Shown: positions 50,573 through 58,425, numbered from the stretch's first letter. The stretch is DNA of 64,000 nt from Elusimicrobiaceae bacterium (GCA_017546175.1 JAFYXM010000007.1:248001-312000); one strand, 5' to 3'. Translations and numbers: made by a program. The notes: generated by a model from the letters alone, not told the origin.

Positions 50573-52120
50573 ATGAAAAAAGTAGTTTTGATTATTCGTG
50601 ACGGTTGGGGTGATGCCCAAGCCGGCGAGCATAATGCCGTCAGTAATGCCAAAACCCCGAACATGGATAAATATTTGGCCCAATGGCCGCATACCCAAAT
50701 TGAAGCCTCCGGCGAAGAAGTAGGTTTGCCGGCCGGTTATATGGGCTCTTCCGAAGTAGGCCACTTAAACATGGGTGCCGGACGTATCGTAGTGCAAGAG
50801 CTTAAACGTTTAAAAGATACCATTGAAGACGGTTCTTTGTTCCAATCTGCTCCTTTTTCTGCCGCCATTGACAACTGTGTCAAAAACGGCAAAGCTTTGC
50901 ATTTGATGGGTTTGGTGCAGGATGAAGGTGTACATGCCCACCAAGACCACTTGTTTGCTATCGTAAAATATGCTGCCGAAAAAGGCATCAAACAAGTATA
51001 TATCCACTTCTTTGCTGACGGTCGTGATACGCCGCCGAAATCTTCTATCGGCTTTATCCGCCAATTAGAAGAAGTCATTAAAGAAGCCGGCGTAGGCCAA
51101 ATTGCCACCATTCAAGGCCGCTACTACAGCATGGACCGCAGTGAAAACTGGGCCTTGACCGATCAAGCCTATGATTTAATCGTACATGCCAAAGGTGCCC
51201 ATGCCGCCACCGCCGAAGAAGCCGTGCAAACCGGTTATGACACCTTGAAAACTCCGGACGGCGGCCCGATGGTAGACGAATATATCCCGCCCACTGTACT
51301 CGGCGATTATAAAGGTATGGCCGAAGGCGACAGCGTGATTTTCTTCAACTTCCGCCAAGACCGCGCCATTCAGCTCACCAAAGCTTTTATTGATGCTGAA
51401 TATGCCGGCAATGTAAACCGCGTACCCTGCGTCTATTGCGGACTTACCAAATATTATGATTCTTTCCCGTACAATGCCTTGCCCTCTATGACGGACGGCG
51501 GCGGTATGGATAATTTGCTCGGTCAAGTGATTTCCAAAGCAGGACTGAAACAACTTCGCTTAGCCGAAACCCAAAAATTCAAACACGTTACCTCTTTCTT
51601 CAACGGCAAACAAATTCAACCGTACGAAGGGGAAGAACGCATTGAAATCAAAGGCCGCTTTGACCCTGCCACATTCGCTGACCATCCGGAAATGGAAGCT
51701 TACCGCGTAGCCGAAGAAGCTGTCAAGCAAATCGGCGAAGAGAAATATGATTTTGTGGTCATCAACTTTGCCAACGGGGATATGGTCGGACACACCGGCA
51801 ATTTCAACTCTGTTGTCAAAGCCATTGAAGTGGTAGATGAATGTGTCGGCCAAGTGACCGAGGCCGCCTTGGCCAAAGGTTACGCCGTTATGATCACCGC
51901 CGACCATGGTAATGCCGAAGAAATGTGGGACAGCAAAATCAATATGCCCAAAACGGCGCATACCACCAACTTGGTAGATTTTGTCTATGTTAACCCCGAT
52001 GACGCTCAAGCCAAAATGGCCCAAAGCGGCAATTTGGGTGACATTGCCGTTACGGTCTTAGACGTCATGAATGTAGAAAAACCTGCCGACATGACCGCCA
52101 AAAGCTTGATTGTGAAATAA
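50573..52120 (+). CDS. gpmI: 2,3-bisphosphoglycerate-independent phosphoglycerate mutase
   Basis: 515 residues, normal iPGM length. Metal site and start region LIIRDGWGDAQAGEHNA, catalytic Ser in GSSEVGHLNMGAGR (about residue 60), DGRDTPPKSS, FFNFRQDRAIQLT and the C-terminal metal cluster MITADHGNAEEM are all present. It converts 3- to 2-phosphoglycerate in glycolysis with two manganese ions. AAAGGAG lies upstream of the ATG. Confidence 0.97.
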   Translation: MKKVVLIIRDGWGDAQAGEHNAVSNAKTPNMDKYLAQWPHTQIEASGEEVGLPAGYMGSSEVGHLNMGAGRIVVQELKRLKDTIEDGSLFQSAPFSAAIDNCVKNGKALHLMGLVQDEGVHAHQDHLFAIVKYAAEKGIKQVYIHFFADGRDTPPKSSIGFIRQLEEVIKEAGVGQIATIQGRYYSMDRSENWALTDQAYDLIVHAKGAHAATAEEAVQTGYDTLKTPDGGPMVDEYIPPTVLGDYKGMAEGDSVIFFNFRQDRAIQLTKAFIDAEYAGNVNRVPCVYCGLTKYYDSFPYNALPSMTDGGGMDNLLGQVISKAGLKQLRLAETQKFKHVTSFFNGKQIQPYEGEERIEIKGRFDPATFADHPEMEAYRVAEEAVKQIGEEKYDFVVINFANGDMVGHTGNFNSVVKAIEVVDECVGQVTEAALAKGYAVMITADHGNAEEMWDSKINMPKTAHTTNLVDFVYVNPDDAQAKMAQSGNLGDIAVTVLDVMNVEKPADMTAKSLIVK

Positions 52121-52160
52121 GATTATGATGAGAGGCACTGTCAAAGGTGCCCCTTTTTCT

Positions 52161-52388
52161 ATGGAAAAATACATTAAAGTAAAGGTACACGCGGACGAAA
52201 AGAAGGAAAAACTGGTAGAAAAATCCGCCGATACTTTTGAAATTTGGGTCAAGGCTCCCGCAGAGCGCGGGCAAGCCAATGCCGCGGTACGCAGCGTGTT
52301 GGCGCGCCATTTAAACCTGCCTGAAAATAAACTTTCGCTTATCAAAGGGGCCACCAGCCCTGCCAAAATATTTCTGCTTAGAGACTAA
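52161..52388 (+). CDS. DUF167 (YggU-family) protein
   Basis: 75 residues from the ATG at 52161 (MEKYIKVKVHADEKKEKLVE); the frame is also open from 52125, giving 87 residues. The DUF167 core is clear: KAPAERGQANAAVRSVLARHLNLPENKLSLIKGAT. It is a small conserved fold of unknown biochemical role. It follows gpmI after at most 40 bp with no terminator, so it is likely in the same transcript. Confidence 0.75.
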   Translation: MEKYIKVKVHADEKKEKLVEKSADTFEIWVKAPAERGQANAAVRSVLARHLNLPENKLSLIKGATSPAKIFLLRD

Positions 52389-52398
52389 AATAATAGTC

Positions 52399-52428
52399 TT
52401 GCCAAAAATCTTTTTAGTTTGTTATAAT
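52399..52428 (+). promoter_or_regulatory. Promoter of the rpsF-ssb-rpsR-rplI operon
   Basis: TTGCCA (52399-52404) and TATAAT (52423-52428) are 18 bp apart. A start near 52435 gives a leader of about 130 nt. Confidence 0.75.
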
Positions 52429-52441
52429 ATTTACAAGGAAA

Positions 52442-52531
52442 GAATCGCCCGGGCCGCAGGTGAGTAAGAGCCCAAAAGAGATTCAATGAACCTAAACGAG
52501 GCGGTAAAATAACGCCTTGTGAGGTTTTTTG
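52442..52531 (+). ncRNA. Structured leader of the rpsF operon with attenuator-like hairpin
   Basis: The first domain pairs GAATC (52442-52446) with GATTC (52480-52484) and GGGC (52451-52454) with GCCC (52470-52473). It exposes CCGCAGGTGAG, which resembles the CCG-containing S6:S18 binding motif known from many rpsF leaders. The second domain is a terminator: AACCT and ACGAGGCG pair with CGCCTTGT and AGGTT, then TTTT (52489-52531). The arrangement fits autogenous control by the S6-S18 complex. The assignment to that class is from memory and not tested against a covariance model. Confidence 0.55.
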
Positions 52532-52566
52532 TCTGTAAAAAATCAGAGAATAAAAAGTAAATAATT

Positions 52567-52884
52567 ATGAGAACCTACGAAACAGTAACGATTGTAAAAC
52601 CGCAACTCTCCGATACGGAAGTGGCGCAATTCGTAACCACGGTTAAAGAACTGGTTGCCAAACACGGTGGCGAAGTCACCAGCGAAGAAAAATTGGGCAG
52701 AAGAAAATTCACCCACGACGTAAAACACGTGCGTGACGGCTTCTACCTCTATTTGAAATTCAAAGCCCAGCCGAACTTTGTAAAAATCTGGGAAGACACC
52801 ATGAAACTCAACGAAAAAGTGTTGCGCTCCATGGTTATGTTGGCCAATGAAGTAAAGGTCAAACCGGCCCCGGTGGCCAAATAA
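52567..52884 (+). CDS. rpsF: 30S ribosomal protein S6
   Basis: 105 residues, typical S6 (MRTYETVTIVKPQLSDTEVAQF at the start, LGRRKFTHDVKHVRDGFYLYLKF in the middle). S6 binds the central domain of 16S rRNA as a dimer with S18, whose gene is two positions downstream. The ribosome binding site is weak. The structured leader upstream is likely its regulator. Confidence 0.96.
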   Translation: MRTYETVTIVKPQLSDTEVAQFVTTVKELVAKHGGEVTSEEKLGRRKFTHDVKHVRDGFYLYLKFKAQPNFVKIWEDTMKLNEKVLRSMVMLANEVKVKPAPVAK

Positions 52885-52894
52885 GGCGGCGCTT

Positions 52895-53344
52895 ATGGCA
52901 GGCCAAGTCAGACTTCCGGAGCAGAACCAAGTCCTCATTTCGGGCCGCTTAACGCGCGATCCGAATGTAGCTTTTACCCAAAAAGGGCAGGCAGTGTGCC
53001 GCTTTGATGTGGCCGTGAACCGCCGTTATTTGGATCAAGCTACCAATGAGTGGAAAGACGATGTGGTCTATGTGCCCGTTGTAGTCTGGGGTCAAGGGGC
53101 TGAACGCTCCAAAGACCGCCTGAAAAAGGGTACCCCCGTTTATGTAGACGGCCGCTTAACCAGCAGCGAATATACGGATAAAGCCACCGGCCAAACCCGT
53201 CGTTCCTTGCAGGTTACTTGCCGCCGCTTACAAATTCTGGAAAGCGGTATCACCGGCGGTGATTATGCCCAACCGGCTGCCAAAGACGATATTCCTTCCG
53301 TAGACGTGGATCAACCCGTTATGGAAGATGATGTGCCTTTTTAA
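52895..53344 (+). CDS. ssb: Single-stranded DNA-binding protein
   Basis: 149 residues. OB fold with NQVLISGRLTRDPNVAFTQKGQAVCRFDVAVNRRY, YVPVVVWGQGAE and VDGRLTSSEYTDKATGQTR. The acidic C-terminal tip ends MEDDVPF, matching the DDIPF-type tail that recruits repair and replication proteins. Placement between rpsF and rpsR is common in bacteria. Confidence 0.96.
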   Translation: MAGQVRLPEQNQVLISGRLTRDPNVAFTQKGQAVCRFDVAVNRRYLDQATNEWKDDVVYVPVVVWGQGAERSKDRLKKGTPVYVDGRLTSSEYTDKATGQTRRSLQVTCRRLQILESGITGGDYAQPAAKDDIPSVDVDQPVMEDDVPF

Positions 53345-53371
53345 AATTTAACAAATACGAGGGAAGTAAAA

Positions 53372-53680
53372 ATGTCCGAAGAAATTAAAACCAATGTTGC
53401 TCCTGCCGCTGCTGCGGCTGCCAGACCGGAAAGACCGGCCAGACCGTTTGGTAAAAAACGCTTTGAAAGCCGCCGCAAAGTTTGCAAAGTTTGCGCGGAA
53501 AAAATTGACAATGTAGATTACAAAAATTTCCAGTTTGTCAAATCTTTCACCATGGAAAGCGGCAAAATTTTGTCCCGCCGCATTACCGGCACTTGCGCCA
53601 AACACCAACGCCAAATTACCAAAGCCATTAAACGCGACCGCAATTTGGCCATTTTGCCGTACTCTTTGCCGAAGAAATAA
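53372..53680 (+). CDS. rpsR: 30S ribosomal protein S18
   Basis: 102 residues. The S18 core (KVCKVCAEKIDNVDYKNFQFVKSF, ILSRRITGTCAKHQRQITKAIKRDRNLAILPY) is complete. There is an N-terminal extension of about 27 residues rich in Ala and Pro beyond the usual 75-residue protein. Two CxxC-type Cys plus a later Cys and His could bind zinc, as in some S18 forms. Third gene of the rpsF operon. Confidence 0.95.
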   Translation: MSEEIKTNVAPAAAAAARPERPARPFGKKRFESRRKVCKVCAEKIDNVDYKNFQFVKSFTMESGKILSRRITGTCAKHQRQITKAIKRDRNLAILPYSLPKK

Positions 53681-53698
53681 GTTTTAGGAGAATTTAAA

Positions 53699-54190
53699 AT
53701 GAAAGTTATTTTAAGAGAAAACGTAAAAAACCTCGGCATGGCCGGTGATATCGTAGAAGTGAAAACTGGTTACGCCAGAAACTTTTTAGTACCCCAAGGT
53801 TTGGCGGAAATCGCCACCCCGGGTGCTATTAAAAATTGGCAATTAGGCGCTGAACGCCGTGCCAAAAAAATTGAAGCCGAGCTTAAAGAAGCCCGCGCTA
53901 TCGCCGAAAAATTGGAAGGTGTTGTATTGCCTTTCACCAAAACCGTCAACAGCGACGGCGTAGTATTCGGTTCTGTGAACAAAGCTGATATCTTCAAAGC
54001 CTTGACCGCTTTGGGCCACAAAATCACCAAAGACAATATTGAGCTTAACATGCCGGTAAAAGCCTTGGGTGAAACCGAAGTCGGCATTTACTTAAAACCG
54101 ACCGTAACCGCTAAAATCAAAGTGAAAATTGAAGCTTTGACCGAAGTGGAAGAAAAAATTGCTGACGCCAAAGAAGAAGTAGCGGCCTAA
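53699..54190 (+). CDS. rplI: 50S ribosomal protein L9
   Basis: 163 residues. The N-terminal domain MKVILRENVKNLGMAGDIVEVKTGYARNFLVPQGLA binds 23S rRNA, a long central helix follows, and the C-terminal domain contains DGVVFGSVNKADI. AGGAG lies upstream of the ATG. Last gene of the rpsF operon, ending at a strong terminator. Confidence 0.96.
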   Translation: MKVILRENVKNLGMAGDIVEVKTGYARNFLVPQGLAEIATPGAIKNWQLGAERRAKKIEAELKEARAIAEKLEGVVLPFTKTVNSDGVVFGSVNKADIFKALTALGHKITKDNIELNMPVKALGETEVGIYLKPTVTAKIKVKIEALTEVEEKIADAKEEVAA

Positions 54191-54219
54191 GCAAGTCGGC
54201 AGTAGTTCTCTGATTTATA

Positions 54220-54252
54220 CCCCGAGCGGAGTTTATTCCGCTCGGGGCTTTT
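54220..54252 (+). terminator. Terminator of the rpsF operon
   Basis: CCCCGAGCGGA (54220-54230), loop GTTTAT, TCCGCTCGGGG (54237-54247), then CTTTT. The rest of the gap to ridA holds only the ridA promoter. Confidence 0.92.
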
Positions 54253-54318
54253 GATTTTCTCTTGTCTTGTTTATATCTCTTCTTAGTTTTTTTATTTCTA
54301 TATAGCTTTCTATTCGGT

Positions 54319-54352
54319 TTGACATGCCAAGCGGGGTTTTATACCATATAAT
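54319..54352 (+). promoter_or_regulatory. Probable promoter of ridA-malQ
   Basis: A perfect TTGACA (54319-54324) and a perfect TATAAT (54347-54352) are present, but 22 bp apart; TATACC at 54340 would give 15 bp. Which -10 is used is not clear. Confidence 0.4.
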
Positions 54353-54389
54353 AATAGACGTTTTACTTCATATATACGAGAGGAATTTT

Positions 54390-54767
54390 ATGAAAAAAGT
54401 AATTAACTCCCCCCAAGCTCCTAAGGCTATCGGACCTTATTCTCAAGCGATAGAAGACGGCGGTTTTATTTTTACTTCCGGTGTCTTGCCGGTGGATCCT
54501 GTGACGGGGGAAATCGGTGGCGGAGATGTAAAAGTGCAAACCGAATTGGTGCTTAAAAATTTGGAAAATGTATTGAAAGCCGCCGGTGCTCAGTTAAAAC
54601 ACGTAGTAAAAACGACCGTTTTTATGACAGATTTAACTTCTTTTGCGGAAATGAACAGCGTGTACGCTTCTTTCTTTAAAGAAAATCCACCTGCCCGCAC
54701 GACCGTGCAAGTGGCTGCTTTGCCCAAAGGAAGCTGTATTGAAATTGAAGCCATTGTGCGCAAATAG
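54390..54767 (+). CDS. ridA: RidA family reactive enamine/imine deaminase
   Basis: 125 residues from the ATG at 54390 (MKKVINSPQAPKAIGPYSQAI), which has AGAGGAA upstream; the frame extends to 54324 without support. RidA core motifs are GPYSQAIEDGGFIFTSGVLPVDPVTGE, QTELVLKNLENVLKAAG, VVKTTVFMTDL and NPPARTTVQVAALPKGSCIEIEAI (Arg in the catalytic pocket). It hydrolyses reactive enamines made by PLP enzymes. malQ follows after 11 bp. Confidence 0.94.
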   Translation: MKKVINSPQAPKAIGPYSQAIEDGGFIFTSGVLPVDPVTGEIGGGDVKVQTELVLKNLENVLKAAGAQLKHVVKTTVFMTDLTSFAEMNSVYASFFKENPPARTTVQVAALPKGSCIEIEAIVRK

Positions 54768-54778
54768 CAGGTGAATAA

Positions 54779-56353
54779 ATGGCAAGTGTACATGAAGAGC
54801 TTTTAGCTACGCGCACAAATGGGATTTTGATGCCCGTTTCCTCTATGAAAACGGAGCAAGATTGGGGAGTGGGAGATTTTTCTTCTCTATGTCAGTGGAC
54901 TCAGTTTTTGGGCGGCTTGGGCACTAAAATTATCCAAATTTTGCCTTTGCAGGAAACGGCCCCCGGACAAAACTGCCCGTATTCGGCTTTAAGTGCATTT
55001 GCCATTGACCCTGTTTATATTGATGTTACTCAAGTCAGAGAAGTTAATCTTTCTCCCTTGGCCCGCCAGACAGTGCAAGATTTGCAGGGGGATATTGCCG
55101 CGTGGAGATTGTCTTGCAAGGCGGCTTTCAAACCCGTTAAAGATGCCAAACTGAAAGTGCTTTGGCAGGCTTACCAGTTTTTCTTAGAAAATGAAATTGC
55201 CAACTATTCTGCCCAGTACCAAGCTTTCCAAGCTTATTGCAGTTTGAATAAAAGCTGGCTGCGTAATTATGCCATTTTTCGTGCCTTAAAAGATTTTTAC
55301 CATTGGCAAACATGGCAGGACTGGCCCAACGGACTAAACGCGTTTAACAAAGAAGCGGTGGACGCTTTTGAAGCCAAATACAAAGAATATGTAGATTTCT
55401 TTGCCTATGTACAATGGCAGGCCGATATGCAGCTGCGCAATGCCAAGGTGTGTGCACAAAAAGCAGGTGTGTATTTGTTTGGCGATATTCCTTTCGGTAC
55501 CAATTTAGACAGTGCCGAAGTGTGGAGCGAGCGGGAAAATTTCCGCTTGGACCATTCCGTCGGTGCCCCTCCGGATCAATTTAGCGATAAAGGGCAATGT
55601 TGGGGGTTGCCTGCCTATAACTGGGACTATATTCAAGCTCATCATTATGATTTGTGGCGGCGCAAAATTCGCCGTGCGGTGGAATTGTACGATTTGTTCC
55701 GCTTGGACCATTTGGTGGGTTTTTACCGCACCTATGTTTTTGGCCCCTATGATGAAAAAGGCAGTTTTGACGTAGTGGAGGAACAGGCGCAAATTGACCG
55801 CGGATATAACTTCTTGAGTATGGTGTTGGAGGCTGCCCGCGGTGCCATGCCCGTTGGGGAAGACTTGGGCGTAATCCCCAATTATGTGCGCCGCATGTTG
55901 GTAGATTTAAAAATTGCAGGATACAAAGTATTGCGCTGGGAACGCGAGGATAACGGCTATTACCGTGAGCCGCGCAGCTACCCGGCGGTTTCTTTGGCCA
56001 CTACTTCCACGCATGATACCGAAACGGTACGCGGCTGGTGGGAAACCATGCCTCAGTATGAACGCGCCAATATGTGGGAAATGATTACCGCTCAAAAAAC
56101 AGACGGTAATGTGCCTTTTAATTTAGACACGCAAAAAGCGATTTTCCACCGTGTGTTGACGTCCGGTTCTGCGGTAACCATGTTCTCTTGGCAGGATATT
56201 ATCGGCACGTTGGACCGCATCAACGTCCCCGGTACGGTGGGTGATGAAAACTGGACCTACCGCAGTGCCTACACTCCTGCCGAAGCGGCCGAAGTGTACA
56301 AAGCAGAACTTCAAGCTTATAAAGACTTGCTGAAACAAACACAAAGAGCCTAA
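54779..56353 (+). CDS. malQ: 4-alpha-glucanotransferase (amylomaltase)
   Basis: 524 residues, GH77. Recognisable blocks are QDWGVGDFSSL, IQILPLQETAPGQNCPYSALSAFAIDPVYID, LFGDIPFGTNLDSAEVW, FRLDHLVGFYRTY (with the nucleophile Asp), MPVGEDLGVIP (with the acid/base Glu) and TTSTHDTETVRGWW. It transfers maltodextrin segments in glycogen or maltose metabolism. It follows ridA in the same transcript. A CBM48-type protein elsewhere in the window (62664) hints at further glycogen handling. Confidence 0.95.
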   Translation: MASVHEELLATRTNGILMPVSSMKTEQDWGVGDFSSLCQWTQFLGGLGTKIIQILPLQETAPGQNCPYSALSAFAIDPVYIDVTQVREVNLSPLARQTVQDLQGDIAAWRLSCKAAFKPVKDAKLKVLWQAYQFFLENEIANYSAQYQAFQAYCSLNKSWLRNYAIFRALKDFYHWQTWQDWPNGLNAFNKEAVDAFEAKYKEYVDFFAYVQWQADMQLRNAKVCAQKAGVYLFGDIPFGTNLDSAEVWSERENFRLDHSVGAPPDQFSDKGQCWGLPAYNWDYIQAHHYDLWRRKIRRAVELYDLFRLDHLVGFYRTYVFGPYDEKGSFDVVEEQAQIDRGYNFLSMVLEAARGAMPVGEDLGVIPNYVRRMLVDLKIAGYKVLRWEREDNGYYREPRSYPAVSLATTSTHDTETVRGWWETMPQYERANMWEMITAQKTDGNVPFNLDTQKAIFHRVLTSGSAVTMFSWQDIIGTLDRINVPGTVGDENWTYRSAYTPAEAAEVYKAELQAYKDLLKQTQRA

Positions 56354-56363
56354 CAATAAAAAC

Positions 56364-56912
56364 TTATTGCTGAGATTTTTCTTGTGAAACATCGGTGCCG
56401 TCTTGAGGTTGTAACTCAGACGGTACCGTTTGTGTAGAGGGGAGGGTTTCAGCGGTTATCTCTTGCGTGATTTGTGATTCTTCCACTATCGGAAAGAGTG
56501 TGTTTGCCAGTTGTTCGGTGGCAGTTTTAGAAGAAGAATAATTAGCTGCCGCTTTGGAAAACTGAGAAGTGATTTGCGTTCCTCTGACGTTTTTGGCAAT
56601 TTCGGCTTCGTAGATGTGTCTTTTTACTTCAAAATCTTGCAAAGCCAAAAAGAGCGAAATTTGGTTAAAGAGTCTTTGTTTTTCTTCTTCCACCACGGCC
56701 GGACAGGTGGCCAAAGCCTGCGTAAGCGCTTGCAAATTTTCCTGCGCTTGCACAAAGGTGGCATTGTCAATAGCGGGGTTGGTGCGGTCCAGATCCGGCA
56801 CGGCTATGGCAGAGGCCAAGCTGCTGCTGGTGGTGGGGACATAGCGGTTACCCACCATCATGCCGCCGGTGAACACAAGACCCAACGTAAGTAAATAAAG
56901 AATATAACGCAT
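56364..56912 (-). CDS. Membrane-anchored hypothetical protein
   Basis: 182 residues from the ATG at 56912 (MRYILYLLTLGLVFTGGMMVG), chosen over the in-frame 56960 because TGC-TACAAT lies 8 nt upstream of it and a hydrophobic signal-anchor follows directly. The rest is predicted helical (YVPTTSS, AQENLQALTQALATCPAVVEEEKQ) and ends in a Thr/Gln/Ser-rich tail. No family recognised. Probably a periplasmic protein tethered to the inner membrane. It converges on malQ with only 10 bp between and no clear terminator. Confidence 0.6.
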   Translation of the reverse strand: MRYILYLLTLGLVFTGGMMVGNRYVPTTSSSLASAIAVPDLDRTNPAIDNATFVQAQENLQALTQALATCPAVVEEEKQRLFNQISLFLALQDFEVKRHIYEAEIAKNVRGTQITSQFSKAAANYSSSKTATEQLANTLFPIVEESQITQEITAETLPSTQTVPSELQPQDGTDVSQEKSQQ

Positions 56913-56920
56913 ATACAGAT

Positions 56921-56926
56921 ATTGTA
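56921..56926 (-). promoter_or_regulatory. -10 box (TGC-TACAAT) 8 nt before the ATG at 56912
   Basis: Minus strand TTGC-TACAAT-ATCTGTAT-ATG. The leader would be absent or one to two bases long. Confidence 0.5.
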
Positions 56927-56952
56927 GCAAAAAGTTTTGGAAAAAAATAAAT

Positions 56953-56982
56953 TTGTACAATTCTTAAAAAAATTGCTATAAT
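56953..56982 (+). promoter_or_regulatory. Promoter P1 of the tRNA-Lys/tRNA-Glu unit
   Basis: TTGTAC (56953-56958) and TATAAT (56977-56982), 18 bp apart, with the TGC extension. The 21-bp block around the -10 recurs exactly 74 bp downstream. Confidence 0.6.
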
Positions 56983-57045
56983 ATTTATGTTGAAAATATT
57001 AGCGTTTCCGAAAGAAAAAATAAAAACTTTTCAGATTGGAAAAAA

Positions 57046-57056
57046 TTTGCTATAAT
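57046..57056 (+). promoter_or_regulatory. Promoter P2 (-10) of the tRNA unit
   Basis: The sequence ATTTGC-TATAAT-ATTTATG repeats the P1 -10 region. It has the extended TGC but no good -35. A small hairpin (AGGGTTTG...CAAACCCT) follows before tRNA-Lys. Confidence 0.55.
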
Positions 57057-57119
57057 ATTTATGTTGAGGGTTTGACCCGAAGCAAACAAACCCTTAAAAG
57101 ATCTTTGACCGTTTTTTTC

Positions 57120-57191
57120 GCGCTCGTAGCTCAGTGGTAGAGCATCCGCCTTTTAAGCGGGGGGCCGTGAGTTCAAGTCTCACCGGGCGCA
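57120..57191 (+). tRNA. tRNA-Lys(TTT)
   Basis: Acceptor GCGCTCG pairs with CGGGCGC (one G-T), D arm GCTC/GAGC, anticodon stem CCGC/GCGG with loop CTTTTAA (anticodon TTT), and T arm GTGAG-TTCAAGT-CTCAC. The CCA is not encoded. Confidence 0.95.
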
Positions 57192-57205
57192 TAATTAAAA
57201 TTTTT

Positions 57206-57280
57206 GCCCTCTTCGTCTATCGGTTAGGACGTCGGATTTTCAATCCGAAAAGAGGAGTTCGATTCTCCTAGAGGGCGCCA
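57206..57280 (+). tRNA. tRNA-Glu(TTC)
   Basis: Acceptor GCCCTCT pairs with AGAGGGC, D arm GTC/GAC, anticodon stem TCGGA/TCCGA with loop TTTTCAA (anticodon TTC), and T arm AGGAG-TTCGATT-CTCCT. Discriminator G and an encoded CCA. Its last 15 bases are repeated 205 bp downstream. Confidence 0.95.
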
Positions 57281-57362
57281 TTTGAAACCCGTTTGCCAAA
57301 AGCAGACGGGTTTTTTGTTTTTCATAGTAGCGTGTCTAGGAAAGAATCGAACTCCTAACCCG
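57266..57362 (+). repeat. Direct repeat copy 1: tRNA-Glu 3' end plus terminator
   Basis: From TCCTAGAGGGCGCC in the tRNA 3' end through the AAACCCGT...ACGGGTTT terminator to CATAGTAGCGTG, 69 bp are identical to 57471-57539. A further ~28 bp (tctaggaaagaatc...taaccc) match imperfectly. That last part also resembles the tRNA T arm in inverted orientation. Confidence 0.8.
57285..57316 (+). terminator. Terminator of the tRNA unit (copy 1)
   Basis: AAACCCGT-TTGC, loop CAAAA, GCAG-ACGGGTTT, then TTT. It starts 5 bp after the encoded CCA. Confidence 0.85.
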
Positions 57363-57470
57363 CGAGAGAGCGTAAGCGAAAGAGGCGGAATAAAGAGCAA
57401 AACCAAAAGCAGTATTGCGCGAAGTCGCGCAAAATGGTTTTGCCGGATTTGCTGGAGGCAAAGACGATAG
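57363..57470. other. Insert between tRNA-Glu 3' repeats, with long hairpin
   Basis: No credible gene. It holds a large inverted repeat: CAAAACCA (57399-57406) pairs with TGGTTTTG, with an inner TTGCGCG/CGCGCAA hairpin. The interval 57281-57588 thus contains only repeats, terminators and this hairpin. It may be the remnant of an element inserted at the tRNA, or a small mobile hairpin. Confidence 0.5.
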
Positions 57471-57570
57471 TCCTAGAGGGCGCCATTTGAAACCCGTTTG
57501 CCAAAAGCAGACGGGTTTTTTGTTTTTCATAGTAGCGTGATCTCTAGGAAAGAATCAAATTCTTAACCCA
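57471..57570 (+). repeat. Direct repeat copy 2: tRNA-Glu 3' end plus terminator
   Basis: Second copy of the block at 57266, displaced by 205 bp, including TCCTAGAGGGCGCCA and the terminator (57490-57521). No tRNA body precedes it; the preceding 40 bases keep only GAGG and CGAT similarity. Confidence 0.8.
57490..57521 (+). terminator. Terminator copy 2
   Basis: Same stem-loop as at 57285, duplicated with the tRNA 3' end. It lies upstream of the convergent msrBA stop. Confidence 0.75.
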
Positions 57571-57588
57571 TAAGGAGATCATGTTGAA

Positions 57589-58419
57589 TTAAAATCTTTT
57601 TACTCTGCGGTGGCAGTAAGGTTGGGTGCCTTTCTTTTGGTAGTAGTGCTGATGATATTCTTCGGCAGGCCAAAAGACATCCAAGGGTAAAACTTGTGTG
57701 GCTATTTGATATCCCTTATTCTCTAAAATCTTAATCAATTTTTCTACGGTTTCTTTTTGCTCTTGATTGGTGTAAAACACGGCGGAATGATATTGTTGAC
57801 CGATATCGGGCCCTTGACCGTTGGCTTGTGTGGGGTCATGAATTTCAAAAAAGAGCTTGGTTAAAGATTCATAAGAGATTTTGCTCGGGTCAAAATAAAT
57901 TTGCACCGCCTCAAAATGACCCGTTTTGGAAGTGCAGACATCCTCATAAGACGGGTTTTTAGTTTTTCCGCCCGTATAACCGCACTCAATGCTGAGTATG
58001 CCGTCTAAATCTTTCATCAGGTGTTGCACGCCCCAAAAACAACCTCCTGCAAATACGGCAGTTTGTATGTCCGAAACAAAATCTAAGGAAAGGGAATTAA
58101 CACAATGTCTGGTATTGGCGGGGGTAAAACCTTCCCCAAGGAAAACATGTCCCAAATGGCCGCCACAATGACTACAGGTAATTTCGGTGCGTTGACCGTC
58201 TGCATCTAAACTGTGCGTTACGGCACCGTGGATTTCTTGGTCAAAGCTCGGCCAGCCGCAACCGGAGTGAAATTTATGTTCAGAAAGATATAAAGGTGCG
58301 CCGCATTGCCGGCAAACGTAAACACCTTTTTCCGTGTGTTGATAAAACTTGCCGGAGAAAGGACGTTCCGTACCTTTTTGCAAAATGATGTATCTTTCTT
58401 CTTGTGTTAATTCTTTCAT
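57589..58419 (-). CDS. msrBA: Fused methionine sulfoxide reductase MsrB-MsrA
   Basis: 276 residues. The N-terminal MsrB (about 1-125) has zinc pairs CRQCG and CSHCGG and the catalytic Cys in RHCVNSL. The C-terminal MsrA (about 128-276) has the GGCFWG active site and the typical YTGGKTKNPSYEDV region. B-first order is less common than A-first. It repairs both epimers of methionine sulfoxide. No signal peptide, so cytoplasmic. TAAGAT lies exactly 6 nt before the ATG and no Shine-Dalgarno is seen. Confidence 0.93.
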   Translation of the reverse strand: MKELTQEERYIILQKGTERPFSGKFYQHTEKGVYVCRQCGAPLYLSEHKFHSGCGWPSFDQEIHGAVTHSLDADGQRTEITCSHCGGHLGHVFLGEGFTPANTRHCVNSLSLDFVSDIQTAVFAGGCFWGVQHLMKDLDGILSIECGYTGGKTKNPSYEDVCTSKTGHFEAVQIYFDPSKISYESLTKLFFEIHDPTQANGQGPDIGQQYHSAVFYTNQEQKETVEKLIKILENKGYQIATQVLPLDVFWPAEEYHQHYYQKKGTQPYCHRRVKRF

Positions 58420-58425
58420 AAAAAC

